A program made the position numbers and the translations under genes. The notes under the pieces were generated by a model, which was given only the letters and a program-made list of their open reading frames with translations, did no database searches and was not told the DNA's origin. A DNA stretch of 54,798 nucleotides, taken from positions 33,110 through 87,907 of the forward strand of contig KN884689.1 of assembly GCA_000934455.1 (NCBI GenBank). Reading direction: 5' to 3'. Source of the DNA: Apostichopus parvimensis (taxonomy: Eukaryota > Echinodermata > Holothuroidea > Aspidochirotida > Stichopodidae). Shown piece by piece: positions 10,654 to 21,891 of this stretch (position 1 is its first letter; each line of letters starts with the position of its first letter).

Positions 10654-10664
10654 ATATATATATA
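10654..10664 (+). promoter_or_regulatory. TATA-like tract upstream of the two-exon candidate
   Basis: ATATATATATA lies about 55-65 bases before the candidate ATG at 10718, a position compatible with a TATA box and a short 5' UTR. TA tracts are common in this window, so position is the only support. Confidence 0.2.
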
Positions 10665-10717
10665 CTCTACTCAGAGGAGAGGCCCGCCATTTCTTTTGGC
10701 TTGTGCAAAACATTATA

Positions 10718-11339
10718 ATGCCATGCACAGATCACTCACGGCCGCTAGTACAACAGAGGCAGACGCAGTGTGTGGATAGTGAGTATGTCTGTACCAACAC
10801 CTAGGCCTCTCGACTAAATTCATAGCTCCTGGGGAACAACATTAGCTGTCTCACATGTTTACCTTATCATGATTAAGTCCAGTTCCTCGACAAGTGGCAT
10901 GCATGTAGCTTAGCTGAAGAGTTGCACTGCCTGGCACAACTGATAGATGAGGTAAAGTACCATTAATCATCTGGCAACAATGCAGGAGGGGTGAGGGGAT
11001 GGGTGAGGGGAGGGAGAATCTGAGAAGATAATGGTGTGGTGAGACAAAATAATTTTGAAATTGGATATTTAATGTGGATGCTTTAATATAACTTGCTTTG
11101 TCTTGCTATTTTTTTTTCCAGAAATGGCTGTTGCATTAACGTATATCAACTTGGTTCCTGCATCCAAACAGCATAACAACCATACTAGTCTAATACACAG
11201 CCTTGGGAGCATAGATGTGATTCCTTCATGTTCACCCCTTTCACCACTTTCCCAAAATAATAACGACCATTTAAATTTCCAAGCTATGGCTGGCTGTCTG
11301 CAAAAAAATTGTCTAATGCCACACAATTACACAAGTTAG
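10718..11339 (+). CDS. candidate compact two-exon gene, about 92 residues, unknown product
   Basis: Exon 1 (10718-10778) starts with ATG and encodes MPCTDHSRPLVQQRQTQCVD plus one base, ending at GATA|GTGAGT. The intron of 343 bases ends in a textbook acceptor, a nine-T tract then CCAG at 11121. Exon 2 (11122-11339) continues in the matching phase: codon K, then MAVALTYINLVPASKQ, a Ser/Pro/Asn-rich middle and a Cys-containing tail to TAG at 11337-11339. Exon 1 is CpG-rich in an AT-rich setting, and a TATA-like tract lies upstream. Alternatively the ATG at 11124 is the start and exon 1 is 5' UTR. No AATAAA follows closely and no family is recognised. Other phase-1 exons (3842-4007) could also splice to this acceptor. 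Confidence 0.38.
10988..11014 (+). other. G-quadruplex-type motif inside the candidate intron
   Basis: Five G runs of three or four with loops of one to three bases on the plus (sense) strand, about 210 bases into the 343-base candidate intron. Intronic G runs can influence splicing. Confidence 0.5.
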
Positions 11340-12169
11340 TAGTGGGAATTGTTTTAATATGTACCAAGATTTAAAAAAAATCATTTTGCAATTGAATTTA
11401 ATTTCATTATATACATTGATCAGCACGATTAACAAAATATTAGCATAAAGCTGAATACATGAACTTGTACATCAACTAATACAAAAATTGTTAATACAGG
11501 TCCATAATGACAGGACTGTACTATGCTAAATGTTACCTTTGACAGAGCAATGTGTTTTTTCCTGTTGCTGTATTGAATGTGTATTTACAGTAACATTTTC
11601 AACCTTTGCGATGATTGAAATATTTTCCTGGTCTAAGTGTTCTCAAACAATTAGACTTCCCTTAAAGCCTTCTCGTGTATGTGCGATATAAAAATCTTAA
11701 AAATGTTATCAGGAAAGTGACATTAATCACAAACAAGTAAAACAAATCCTCATCTAGCCCTATGTTAGCAGCACAGTGCCATTGTTAGGTAAGGCCTGGA
11801 CTATTCAAGTTCATCTACTCAAGATGTATTCTTATCATTTCTTAATCAACTATCATTGCTTGCACAACTTTTTTCCAGTACGGGTTAGAACCTCTAATTA
11901 ACTCAAAAGAAACTGCACATGTTAAACCAATTTTTTTTCTCCTTCTTTGTCTTCTTCTTAGACTTCTTTTTTTTTAACAGCAATGAGTGGACGCTGGGTG
12001 TAAAATCTATCGCTGATGAACAGCTGTTAAGGATATGATGCATGAGAGAGTTTATTGGCGCTCTAATGACCAACTCCATCGTAAGTGGCTCATCCATGCT
12101 TACCGGCTGTATCGGCTGTCTACTGGCTAATTCATTATCATATGAACAGGACAGAACCTTTCCCCTTAA
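11340..12169. other. no gene recognised
   Basis: AT-rich sequence with no close AATAAA for the preceding candidate. A Py-rich tract at about 11930-11975 encodes a poly-Lys run on the minus strand, an artefact of low complexity. Confidence 0.45.
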
Positions 12170-14205
12170 TTCAAAGACAGAGAGACACTGCAATGTCATT
12201 ATAAACTGTACAACAGTGTATGGTATGCTTATTATACCACTGCTGGGAGTATTGTAACACAATATGCATTAAAAGCTACGAAGAGAACATTTCAAAATAT
12301 GCTTGAAATAAGAAATGTCGAACATGATTGAACATGATCTTTGAGAAGAGAACATTGTTTCAAAGACAGCATGTGGTTGACGTGATTCGGACCGGTGCTA
12401 TAGTGTAGTACGTGTCGTTAAGCCAACTTTATTTGTGCTTGGTAAAGTTTGTGTAAATGAGTGTAAAATTGCTGGAAGTATTAAAATACAATATAAATCA
12501 AACAATTTGGTATTTCTTCACCGCAAGAAGGAGAACATAAAACATATTTGACATCATAAATGTTAAGCATTGCCATATGAATATAACAGAAGGCTGATTG
12601 ATTCATATGGCTATGATAAGTATCACAATGTCATTAAGCCAACTGATACGTACAGGTCATATATTTATGTATTACACCATTGCTAGAATTAGTGTTTATC
12701 AATCATCACTGTGCATTAACAATTTGAGATTATTTGACAAGTACAAGCAGATAATTTTTTCTTACGAAATTGAGATTCTTTGACAAGCTCGAAGAAGAAT
12801 TATATCAAAATATGTTTCAAATAACTGCATATGAACAGGTTCTTTATATAAAAAAAAAAGACAAACAGCTGCTTTGATTCAGACAGACAACTAGAACTAA
12901 ACTATCTATTTATAAACAAATAATCAATTTGAGATAATTTGACAATTACATGAAGATTATTTCAAACATGTCTCAAACAACTGCAATATGAACAGGTTCT
13001 TTAATAAAGAGAGACACAGCTGATTTGATTCAGACCACTCAACACACTATGATAATGCACAGTGTCATTAAGCCATCTATTATGTGTGCACTGTACATTA
13101 TGCATATTGTACCACTGCTACAAATTGAGATTCTTTGACAAGCTAGAAGAAGATTATTTCAAAACATGTTTCTAATAACAAATGAACAAGTTCTTAAGAA
13201 AGACACAGCTGATTTGATTCAGACCACTCAACACACTATGATAATGCACAGTGTCATTAAGCCATATAATGTGTGCTCTGCACAGTATTCATATTGTACC
13301 ACTGCTAGAATTATATAAAAAGTAACTTTACATTATAACATTTTGAGATTCTTTGACGGCTAAAAGTAAAACACTTTCAAAACAAGTTTGAAATAATAAA
13401 TGCTAAGCATTATCATGTGAGAGAACAGGTTCCTTTAAAAACTGGGCACTGATTAAAGTGATTTGGTTCCAATAACAATAGACTAAAACACAACAAGAAC
13501 ACTGCAGTATCAATACAAGCCAACCTTAATGTGAGTATCTATAGTGATCAGTATGTAATATTATACAAATAATGAATGGTTATGAGTGCAATAGTGCAAA
13601 TATTTCATGAGTTGAAAGATGGAATGTTCCATTCAACGAGGCGCAGCCGAGTTGAATGGAACAAATTACATCTTTCAACGAATGAAATATTTGCACTATT
13701 GCACGAATGGAAACCATTCATTATTGTTTTATACAACATATTATATTAAGATGGGTAAAATGCACTCATGCAACAGATTGTTTTGAACAGACAGGTTTCT
13801 CTGCTCTCTTACCATTGAAAAAAGTGCTAACAAAAAAGTATAACCCATGGTTCTATTTCATAGAGTGGAATAGAGCGGATTTTGCATGCAATCAACGAGC
13901 AATTGACCAATCAAATGACCAGAATACAATTAGGTGTTGTATAATATGTACTAACGACTGCAAGTGTTTATGAAAACACAACTTACAAATGAGCATTAAC
14001 AATTTGTTATTCTTTGACAGTTTAAGGGAAAAGTTTTCTGAAAATGTCTGCAGACTTGTTGAGTACCATCATATGAGCAAAAACCAATAATTTGACTGCA
14101 GTGTCATTGTTAAGCCAACTTCATACATTGTGTACAGTTACTATTAGATATACCACTGCTGGAAGTACTGAAACACAAATGAACACAAACAATTTGTGTG
14201 ACAAA
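12170..14205. repeat. degenerate tandem array, about 200-220-bp units, roughly 9 units
   Basis: Two landmarks alternate. The first, GTGTCATTAAGCCA followed about 45 bases later by ACCACTGCTAGAA, recurs near 12190, 12405, 12628, 13058, 13248 and 14100. The second, TTTGAGATTCTTTGACAAGC then GAAGAAGATTATTTCAAAAC and TGAACAGGTTCTTT, recurs near 12720, 12925, 13125, 13345 and 14005. Units are heavily diverged and vary in length, which implies an old array. A foldback element interrupts it at about 13551-13953. An ORF at 12042-12257 overlaps the first unit and is not considered a gene. Confidence 0.85.
13551..13953. mobile_element. foldback MITE-like element inserted in the degenerate array
   Basis: Bases 13555-13743 form a long inverted repeat. 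Arms of roughly 85 bases (ATAATGAATGG... and ...CCATTCATTAT) flank a centre reading GTTCCATTCAACGAGGCGCA then GCCGAGTTGAATGGAAC. The outer left end (GTATGTAATATTATACAA) is matched by an inverted copy at about 13936-13953 (TTGTATAATATGTAC), suggesting the whole element is about 400 bp. No ORF is present, so it is non-autonomous. A target duplication could not be fixed. The superfamily is not assigned. Confidence 0.75.
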
Positions 14206-14621
14206 TGGAAGGGAATGCGGGGCCTCGTGGTGATGACAGAAAGCAAAATGATAGGATAACATTTGATGATTTTGATGTTTTCCCTGTGTTACCAGAGTAA
14301 TTAAGTCAAAACTGTACAGGTCACCAAGTACCATGCATATTCATGTGATTTTGATGTTATCCCTGTGCTATCCATACCAGTAGTAAGGCATACACCATGC
14401 TATTACTGGATCATTCCATCCTTACATGGCTATTCATGTTACACATGCCCATGAAACATCAAACAAGTATAACAGATGTTCCAAAGATAAAAACTTACAG
14501 GGTAACATCGTGTCACGGCACTTTGACAAGGTGAGAATAACACACCTCAGGGGGTGAATAAAGAAGAGTGCCTAAGGATAATGTGACCTTTTAACTTTTT
14601 CTTCTTTTTTTTCCTCTCTAG
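14206..14621. other. no gene recognised; end is a strong polypyrimidine tract
   Basis: Unique-looking sequence ending in the splice acceptor of the next feature. Confidence 0.45.
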
Positions 14622-14718
14622 GTATTTTGTAACAGCTACTGATTATGTTAATGCCAGTGTGGCTATGACACATCTCAATGGGCTTCTATATTGTTTCATT
14701 TATAAAACAGAACGATAA
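14622..14718 (+). CDS. candidate terminal coding exon with poly(A) signal
   Basis: A long pyrimidine tract (CTTCTTTTTTTTCCTCTCTAG) ends at 14621. One base then completes a codon, and the frame YFVTATDYVNASVAMTHLNG continues to LLYCFIYKTER and TAA at 14716-14718. AATAAA at 14782-14787, 64 bases after the stop, fits a short 3' UTR. The exon needs a phase-2 upstream partner, which was not identified nearby; exons further up the plus strand are possible. The product is unknown and the coding part is only 32 codons. Confidence 0.32.
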
Positions 14719-14781
14719 AAACATTTTAACATAAATATATTTCATCTTCATATCCTAGTACTATAACTATACTACTTCTTC

Positions 14782-14787
14782 AATAAA
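14782..14787 (+). terminator. AATAAA polyadenylation signal candidate
   Basis: AATAAA in CTTCAATAAAATG, placed 64 bases after the TAA of the candidate terminal exon. Confidence 0.35.
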
Positions 14788-14799
14788 ATGTAAATTCTC

Positions 14800-15223
14800 C
14801 AATTTAGAATTTAATTACCCTTTTTTTCACCCCCATCCTATAACTTTATTGATCCTAACATTCCTGCCTTTCATGAAAAGTATGCCCGGTCATGTCTGCG
14901 TAACCATACACTGACTAACCTGGGGCTACCAAGAGGACATGCAGATAATCATACATACATCTATACAAATATATAAAAAACTACACCAGTCTCATGTATA
15001 TTGCTCCTGCTCTTTTTCACTATAAATATCTCTAAAAGTCATTTCTGTCTCTCTGTATTCAATGCAAACATATATATGAACTCAATTCATTAAACAGCTT
15101 GATGAAGCTGTGAACGACTTGCCAGACTAAAGGGTCATACACAAAGAGACTCGGCAGAAATGAATAAACTAGCCGTAAGGCTCTCTCTCTCTCCCCCTAT
15201 TTGTGTTATAACACGCGAGGAAT
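14800..15223. other. no gene recognised
   Basis: AT-rich sequence with short microsatellites, including a (CT)n near 15181-15193. Confidence 0.5.
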
Positions 15224-15409
15224 GTGCCGTCATTTTACGTGGGGGAAAAATTTACCACTGTTGCACAACCAAATAAATACCAAGCATTCCACCGAAATTC
15301 ACCGCCAATGAATCTGGGCGACCTCTCGACCCCACGTCTTAATCCATTCACTTGGTTCTCTGCTTTCCTGACTCTGTCGATGCCGGACAGGAGATTAGGG
15401 CAAATGTAA
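15209..15409 (+). CDS. coding-like ORF, strand uncertain
   Basis: The frame encodes PSFYVGEKFTTVAQPNKYQA and continues to a stop after RRLGQM. CpG and GC content rise sharply (CACGCGAGG, GGGCGACCTCTCGACC). The minus strand is also open (ORF 15235-15441) with an equally protein-like sequence, so coding status and strand cannot be settled from sequence alone. A CpG-rich 5' region is an alternative. Confidence 0.18.
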
Positions 15410-16349
15410 TATATATAGATATATATATATGTAATGTACATGCTGTTAGGCTGCTGGCACTAGTGAAAAACATGAAACAGGTTTTAACATTACGACCGCA
15501 CTATACGCCGTGAGAAGTACAGATGTGTTGTTATTTTTTTCTCCTGGGTCCTATCCTGGACCGACCGGTTCAACAATCGGATGTGGATGGAGATGTAATA
15601 AATTCCTTGCGATTTATGTGTACCTAACGAGACAAATCATCGGCATCTTTTTTTTTGGCATGCTAAAATCGGATCCGGTAGCTGACGGAAATAGTAGCTC
15701 TCTATGACAGAGATGATTCAGATTTAGTATGACGGTGATAATTGCTCCCAGGATGATACCCACTACCAAGCTCGCAACTGCTGGCCTCAGCTAGATGTTA
15801 TTGATGAAGTTTACAAGTCACAATCCGTACGTGCACTATTTTAGCATGGTCATACCAACATGTACTGTGGATATCAGTGGTATTGCTAACAGGAGACACA
15901 AACAACCACCATCTTTACCTTTATATGATATAGATCTTTGTGATAAACAACTTCTCCCCCCTCTGCTAGTTTTTAAAATATTCTATATTATTTTGTTCAG
16001 TTCTTATTTGTTGTAGCCCTTAATTAATTGTGCTTAATTTTATCCAATGTGCTTGTGGCAAACTTTTTCAAACTCAATTGAATTATTAAAACCTTGGTAA
16101 TTTATCATTCAGTTTGGTAAAAAAAAAACATTGATATTTACTTTTTAAGTGGATAGTTTGACTATTCCATAATGGTCTAAATTGTCAGTTTTCATTAATT
16201 TTCAGTACCAGTGATAACTTAGAAGTGGAAAAAAAAAACATATTCTCATATGACCTTTAACACCATATCAATATCATCATCAGTTAATTACCTGAACTTA
16301 CAAAGAGTTGATTACATACGCTAAGTGTGTGCATTGAATATCGTTCAGG
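15410..16349. other. no gene recognised
   Basis: TA microsatellite at 15408-15432. Then moderately CpG-containing sequence to about 15720, and AT-rich DNA after that. ORFs at 15510-15707 and 15795-16016 lack support. Confidence 0.45.
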
Positions 16350-16356
16350 TATATAT

Positions 16357-16394
<38 letters not shown>
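16350..16394. repeat. (TA)n microsatellite
   Basis: About 45 bases of AT dinucleotide interrupted once by AAA. Confidence 0.95.
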
Positions 16395-17167
16395 GCAGTC
16401 CCTGCCACCAATGGTTTGTCTCTGTACATCACCAAGTTTCACTTACTCAGCTGATGTGTGCATCATATCCATCAGCATGATCAGATGGTATATAAGTACT
16501 ACCACCATGTTCCGCCTTACAACCGGCGTACCTACCTACCTACGTACGTACAAACCTGCCAGCTATTCTTCTTTATGCACTATTCAGAATTGATTACATA
16601 TCAAGCACTGCCGGTGATGGCTAAAAGGTCTTTGCTACATCCAAAACGGAAGTAATAAGGACCGCTCAAAAAATGAATAATTCATGGCATTGCTACTGAT
16701 ATACTCTCTGAGTGCAATATTCCCCCGTTATCAAATCAGTTGTGAATTATTGCTGTAATTTTATAGCCTGCGGGAGATTTCTATGATTGTTCAGAGGCAC
16801 TACCCAGCCATCGATGGCGAAGACGAGAGACTACGTCTAGATATTCCTTTGCACTGCAGTCTACCTTACACATGTCCTCTAGGGTTAAGTCAACAGTTTC
16901 CCTCTTTTGAGGCTTAGTTTGCTTAATAAATTTCATTCATCCATGCCAATACCTGTTAAACATGGCTTTGCACAGACGAAGAAAAAATCTGCGGCTCTAC
17001 AAATCTGAGCAAAAATATTCTTAATAAGGAAGAAGACAAAACGGAATGTATTTTAGTAATGGTAATTCGGGTAAGTATGTTTAGTATGTGTTTGTTGGCA
17101 TTATATTGATAAACAATAACACAAAAGTTGTATATATATATTTACGCATATATGTAGGTTATGTAGG
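16395..17167. other. no gene recognised; donor-like site at 17070
   Basis: ATTCGG|GTAAGTATG near 17069/17070 matches the donor consensus well, but none of the frames upstream stays open for long, so any exon here would be non-coding. A 20-codon ORF starts at AAACATGG near 16962 in good start context (MALHRRRKNLRLYKSEQKYS). Confidence 0.3.
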
Positions 17168-17322
17168 GTATGTATATTAGATCCTCCTGCAAGCAGGAAG
17201 TCCTGAAGAAGCCTCATTGGCTTATCAAAGCCGCAAGCTGACCGAAGTCAGTCTCTTACATTCATATTTAACATCCATGATTATGAATTGTCAACAACTC
17301 TGTAACTGGACGACATACATTA
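17168..17322 (+). repeat. dispersed hairpin-rich repeat R1, copy 2
   Basis: Same order of elements as copy 1: ATTAGATCCTCCTGCAAGCA, GAAGAAGCCTCATTGGCTTA, GCTGACCGAAGTCAGTCTC. The tail GTCAACAACTCTGTAACTGG is shared with the minus-strand copy at 35278-35442, which defines a family of at least 150 bp. Confidence 0.88.
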
Positions 17323-17629
17323 ATCTTGGAGTGACTCGTCCATAGATTGGAGTGACTCGTCGATGGCATATACCCAGGTTAAAATGATAGTAGCCTCCAA
17401 AGAGTAGTTCTTATTCTGATGTATTGAATATGCAGTGCCAATACCTATTCCGGGGGAGGGGGGAGCAAGGATGGAGGAGGGAGAGGAGACGATCAAACAG
17501 TCTTCATACTAATATCAAATGGAATGGACAAATATCGTAGTGACATCAAAACGCGGGAACCCATTGCGAAACACTAATCTATTACGGTGGAAGCAACTGT
17601 GCACATTTCCATTCCAGAATACCCCTAAT
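17323..17629. other. no gene recognised
   Basis: Includes a short direct repeat of ATTGGAGTGACTCGTC near 17330-17365 and a G-rich stretch at 17452-17480. Confidence 0.5.
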
Positions 17630-17999
17630 CAGTGGCGGAGCGTCCATACAGTCAGGGGGGGGCGGATGCTCCCCCTGACGGACTCAAATGGACTGCTGGC
17701 GCCCTTTTCAGCTTTTTACCACATTTTACTTATTCGCGATTATTGACTTTTTATTGCGCTCTCATCTACCTATTGACATCTGTCACTTTTTTGGGCGATG
17801 ACACCTATTTATTCTTCGTTTATCTGCAAATTATCAAGGCCCGGAAAGGGTCATTTCCGTCGATCTAGGGAGTATCTTTACTCAAAAATTTCGGTACGCT
17901 CCGCGCCAACCCGTGGTGGCGCTCCGCTTAGATAGTTTCGGAAGCGCCCCTACAGACCATTCTCGCCCCCCTTCACCAATACCCCCAGCTCCGCCACTG
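17630..17999. mobile_element. hAT-type MITE, 370 bp, with perfect 8-bp target duplication
   Basis: The element starts CAGTGGCGGAG and ends CTCCGCCACTG, terminal inverted repeats of the kind typical for hAT transposons. It is flanked by identical 8-bp sequences CCCCTAAT (17622-17629 and 18000-18007), the target-site duplication length of hAT elements. The interior is GC- and CpG-richer than the flanks, contains an internal hairpin (GTCAGGGGG ... CCCCCTGAC at about 17651-17680) and encodes no transposase. It is non-autonomous and looks fairly young because the target duplication is intact. Confidence 0.92.
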
Positions 18000-18007
18000 C
18001 CCCTAAT

Positions 18008-20197
18008 GATGAAAAAGTAATTTCATTATATTTGCTAAAGTCCTAAATTTTGAATTTAATTAGGATTTTGCATGTTATCAACTAACGATGATTACAGTGC
18101 TGTCACAGATCTACGATTAATTTTAATCAACAAAGATTTTAATTTGGAAAGTGTATCAGTCTGATCAATTACAATGTTATTTAGAGTAATAACTTAGAAA
18201 GGTAAACAGCTGAACTATTGATTTCGTTTTATGACTCTAGCTTTTCATGAAGGAATCAGGTTGAAAAGCCTTAAGGAAGTTTGCAAGACCCTCATAAAAT
18301 ATACATATGTTTTTTTACCTTTGTTATAGGCAATAATGCTATTATGTTTAGGAAAATTAACTTCCTAGGCTTCGACATAGATAATAAAAGTTGGAAATTA
18401 AATAGAAACCTTTAACAGTTAACTGTCATTTCTAATGTGCTGTGTAATTAGAGATATCATTCTTCAAATACAGATAAGTAACCATTCGTGGCCTGCAAAC
18501 CAAGAAAACAAAAGAAATAAAAAAAATCACAACAACAATATACAAACACAAACAAATAAAAGAAGCAATTGATCACCGCAGTGCTAATGGCTACAGGCAT
18601 TTCCAAGAAAGCATTTTGAAGCTCTCATGTAGAAGTATTAAAGTTTCTCATTCTGTAACATTTCCAACGTCTGAGAGCAAAACAAATCCTTGTGTTGAGG
18701 GAAAAAGCAACAATTAATGCAAAAATAGGATCAGTGGAGGTGGGGGTGGGGAAGACAATTTGTAAACAATGTGAAGTAGCGATTCCATTAAGAGGCCAGA
18801 TAAGATGTAAGACAGCATGATCCTTTTTTTTATCCTTCAAAGGTCATCTTTATTTGTCTTCAAAACCCTTGGCAATTCCAAAATTCCTAATAAAGTTTTT
18901 CTACGATTCAAATCCTTCAAAAGGTGTTCCAGAAATTTAGTTAGTCATGTCCTATTAAATAACAATTAGTCCAAGAAGGGGGATTCAATGGATGTGGGAT
19001 TGGTATGTTACGATTCAAAGAAATCTCAAGAAGTGATTCAGTTAAGAGGTCAGGCATTTAAATGTCTAAGGTGACACATCTCAATGTCTTGGAAAAGCTT
19101 GTAGTGTAAGGTCCTACAGGACAAATACTTGTACAAAATTAGCCCCTGACAATATGTAAATATAGGGGGGAAGTAGAGGGGTGGGGCTACACTGATGTGA
19201 CCTTCAGAGGGATTGGAAGACTGGAAGATATTTCCCATGCAGCATTGTGATTAATCTACCTAACACATCAACCATCGAACTCACAGATATGCTCTCATGC
19301 CATCTAAACTGTTCCTAAACCTGTAGATCTAATTTTAAGTTTATAAAAGCCTGCCTGACAAGAATATAATAAGAAACATACATGTGCCAGCGCGGATAAT
19401 GATACAAGTAGTTTTGAGGGTCTATTTGGTGAAGACCTAGGCAATGTTACATGCAAGTGGTTACACTTCAGATAATGTAGCCTACTGTAATAGAACGCTA
19501 TACCTACACTGCCTGTCCCCAAATGTTAGGTACAATTTTTCCTAGCAAGGTTACAGCCTATGATGGGTTGGAAGGAATTCAGAACTGTCCGTCAACATAA
19601 TCCTGTCAGCCAAAGAGCTAACAAAGTCAGGTTTCTTTATGTAAATATGACTCTTAGTTTAAAATCCAATTTTAGAACAAAATTATATTGTCAATAGGTT
19701 TATGAAGGAGGAAGTACAGAGATAAGACAATCTGGGATAAATAAAAAATATAAATGACATCTTGGAAATTCCTGTTAAATGCTTTACCTCCTGTTAAAGA
19801 TTTTACATTACTTTTCATGAAAGAAACAAGATTTTCATGGCCTCTTTTGTAAGTTATAGCAGGTCACACAGGTGCACTTGTCATTGCTTGAGGCATTTAC
19901 TGATTATAACACTCTAATTTGATACCAGTAGCCAGAGCTTAGTAATCAGGTTTCACCATATACATATATCATATACACAACTGGAATCACCACTGGGGCA
20001 ATGACTTACTATACACTCCCAAAATATAAATATTCATATTTTTCTTATGCAAAAATGAATAACATGAATATTTATAAAGCATGTAACTATTCTATGCCCA
20101 GTTGGAACAATTTTGGAATGTTAGCACTATTCTATACTATCCTCTCATATGATGGCTTCTTCATGCTCCTCATACTGATCTGTGTGAGTGTGCCTTG
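18008..20197. other. no gene recognised
   Basis: Long AT-rich unique-looking stretch. Short ORFs at 18625-18840, 19050-19238, 19304-19522 and 20001-20198 have no splice or poly(A) support. Confidence 0.5.
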
Positions 20198-20993
20198 AGG
20201 CAATTTACATATAAGAATATACAGTACATTGAGAACAAAATACTATCTCTTCATCCTGGTTTGTTCAGTCAATGAAGGCGAATGCTAAGTTAGATGACTT
20301 CTCCAGAAATTACCACATCAACCCCTCGAAGGGGCCAAGGAAATCCTAACGACACATCTCTTTTACAAGATTTGCCACGATGCCTCATTTAAAAATATGG
20401 CAGGTCTTCTCACCTCTGCTTCTAACATGCTATTTGAGGTGTTCATCACCCGGGGGATATACCACAAATCTTGAGGCCAACTACCTGCATGTCATATACA
20501 AAGGTCTTGGAATAACATACAACCCATTCTTTTCCATTTTCTCTCTTACTTTTCTGTAGTGGAAGATGTGAAAATTTTATGAACTACTGAGACTTTACGC
20601 CTGGTATTAAAGTAATTTTTACCAAACCGACCAAGTACAACTCAAACTAAGATTGCAAATGATCAAACTAAGCTAATATTTTCTTCATGAAATGGAGGTT
20701 AATGAGAGATTTTTAAACGTTACCATTCTGAACTACATTTCTATGGGATTTTACTGTCAAATATATAACAATGAAAAACAAACCTCAGAAAGCAGTATAT
20801 ATAATACGAAGGTGGGTTAAAATACCCTGAATCTCGTGAAAATCCACACCACTTTCTGTGTAGGGATATTTGTGTTCAAAGTTTAACATGTAACAAGTGG
20901 GCAACAAGGGGCGCATTTGGTGCGCCTTGCATAAAATTAGATCTTTGCAATCAAGAGGATATAGGCACCTTCGGTACCTTAACCTTATAGAGC
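20198..20993 (+). repeat. approximately 0.8-kb duplicated block, copy 1
   Basis: It starts AGGCAATTTACATATAAGAA and ends CTTAACCTTATAGAGC directly at the N gap. The same block restarts directly after the gap. The copies differ by scattered substitutions and small indels. Confidence 0.95.
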
Positions 20994-21043
20994 NNNNNNN
21001 NNNNNNNNNNNNNNNNNNNNNNNNNNNNNNNNNNNNNNNNNNN
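20994..21043. other. assembly gap, 50 N
   Basis: Fifty N between two copies of the same block. ORF calls that cross this gap are artefacts. Confidence 1.
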
Positions 21044-21891
21044 AGGCAATTTACATATAAGAATATACAGTACATTGAGAACAAAATACTATCTCTTCAT
21101 CCTGGTTTGTTCAGTCAATGAAGGCGAATGCTAAGTTAAATGACTTCTCCAGAAATTACCACATCAACCCCTCGAAGGGGCCAAGAAAATCCTAACAACA
21201 CATCTCTTTTACAAGATTTGCCCCTATGCCTCATTTAAAAATACGGCAGGTCTTCTCACCTCTGCTTCTAACATGCTGTTTGAGGTGTTCATCACCCGCG
21301 GGATATACCACAAATCTTGAGGCCAACTACCTGCATGTCATATACAAAGGTCTTGGAATAATGTCCAACCCATTCTTTCCCTTTTTCCTTCTGACTTTTC
21401 TGTAGTGGAAGATGTGAACATTTTATGAACTACTGAAACTTTACGCCTGGTATTAAAGTCATTTTTACCAAACTTACCAAGTAGAACTTAAACTAAGATT
21501 GCAAGTGATCAAACTAAGGCACTGTGTTAATTTTTGGTTTTCATTAAATGAAGGTTAATGAAGTTAATTCTGAACTAAATTTCTATGAGATTTTACTGTC
21601 AAATACATAACAATGAAAAAACCCACAGAAAGCAGCACTTATAATACAAAAATGGGTTAAAATATCCCAAATCTTGTGAAAATCCACACCACTTTCTGTG
21701 TAGGGATATTTGTGTACAAAGTTTAACATGTATCAAGTGGGCAATTAAATTAGTTAATGCTACCCTTTCAGTGATCCAAATGGAGGCACCGGGCCTTGAA
21801 ACAAGCAGCTCATTTGGTGCGCCTCGGATGAAATAAGATCTTTTGCAATCAAGAGGAAATAGGCGCCTTCGGCACCTTAACCTTATAGAGC
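21044..21891 (+). repeat. approximately 0.8-kb duplicated block, copy 2
   Basis: It starts with the same AGGCAATTTACATATAAGAA immediately after the gap and ends CTTAACCTTATAGAGC followed by a run of 13 C. Relative to copy 1 it has an extra segment of about 55 bases near 21742-21798 and other small indels. The C run would explain why the first copy stops at the gap. Confidence 0.95.

Noticed and set aside
11903-12262. 119-codon minus-strand ORF
   Set aside because: Includes a poly-Lys run from a T/C tract and overlaps the degenerate array; frame not supported.
20785-21121. ORFs crossing 20994-21043
   Set aside because: They span the 50-N gap between duplicated blocks.
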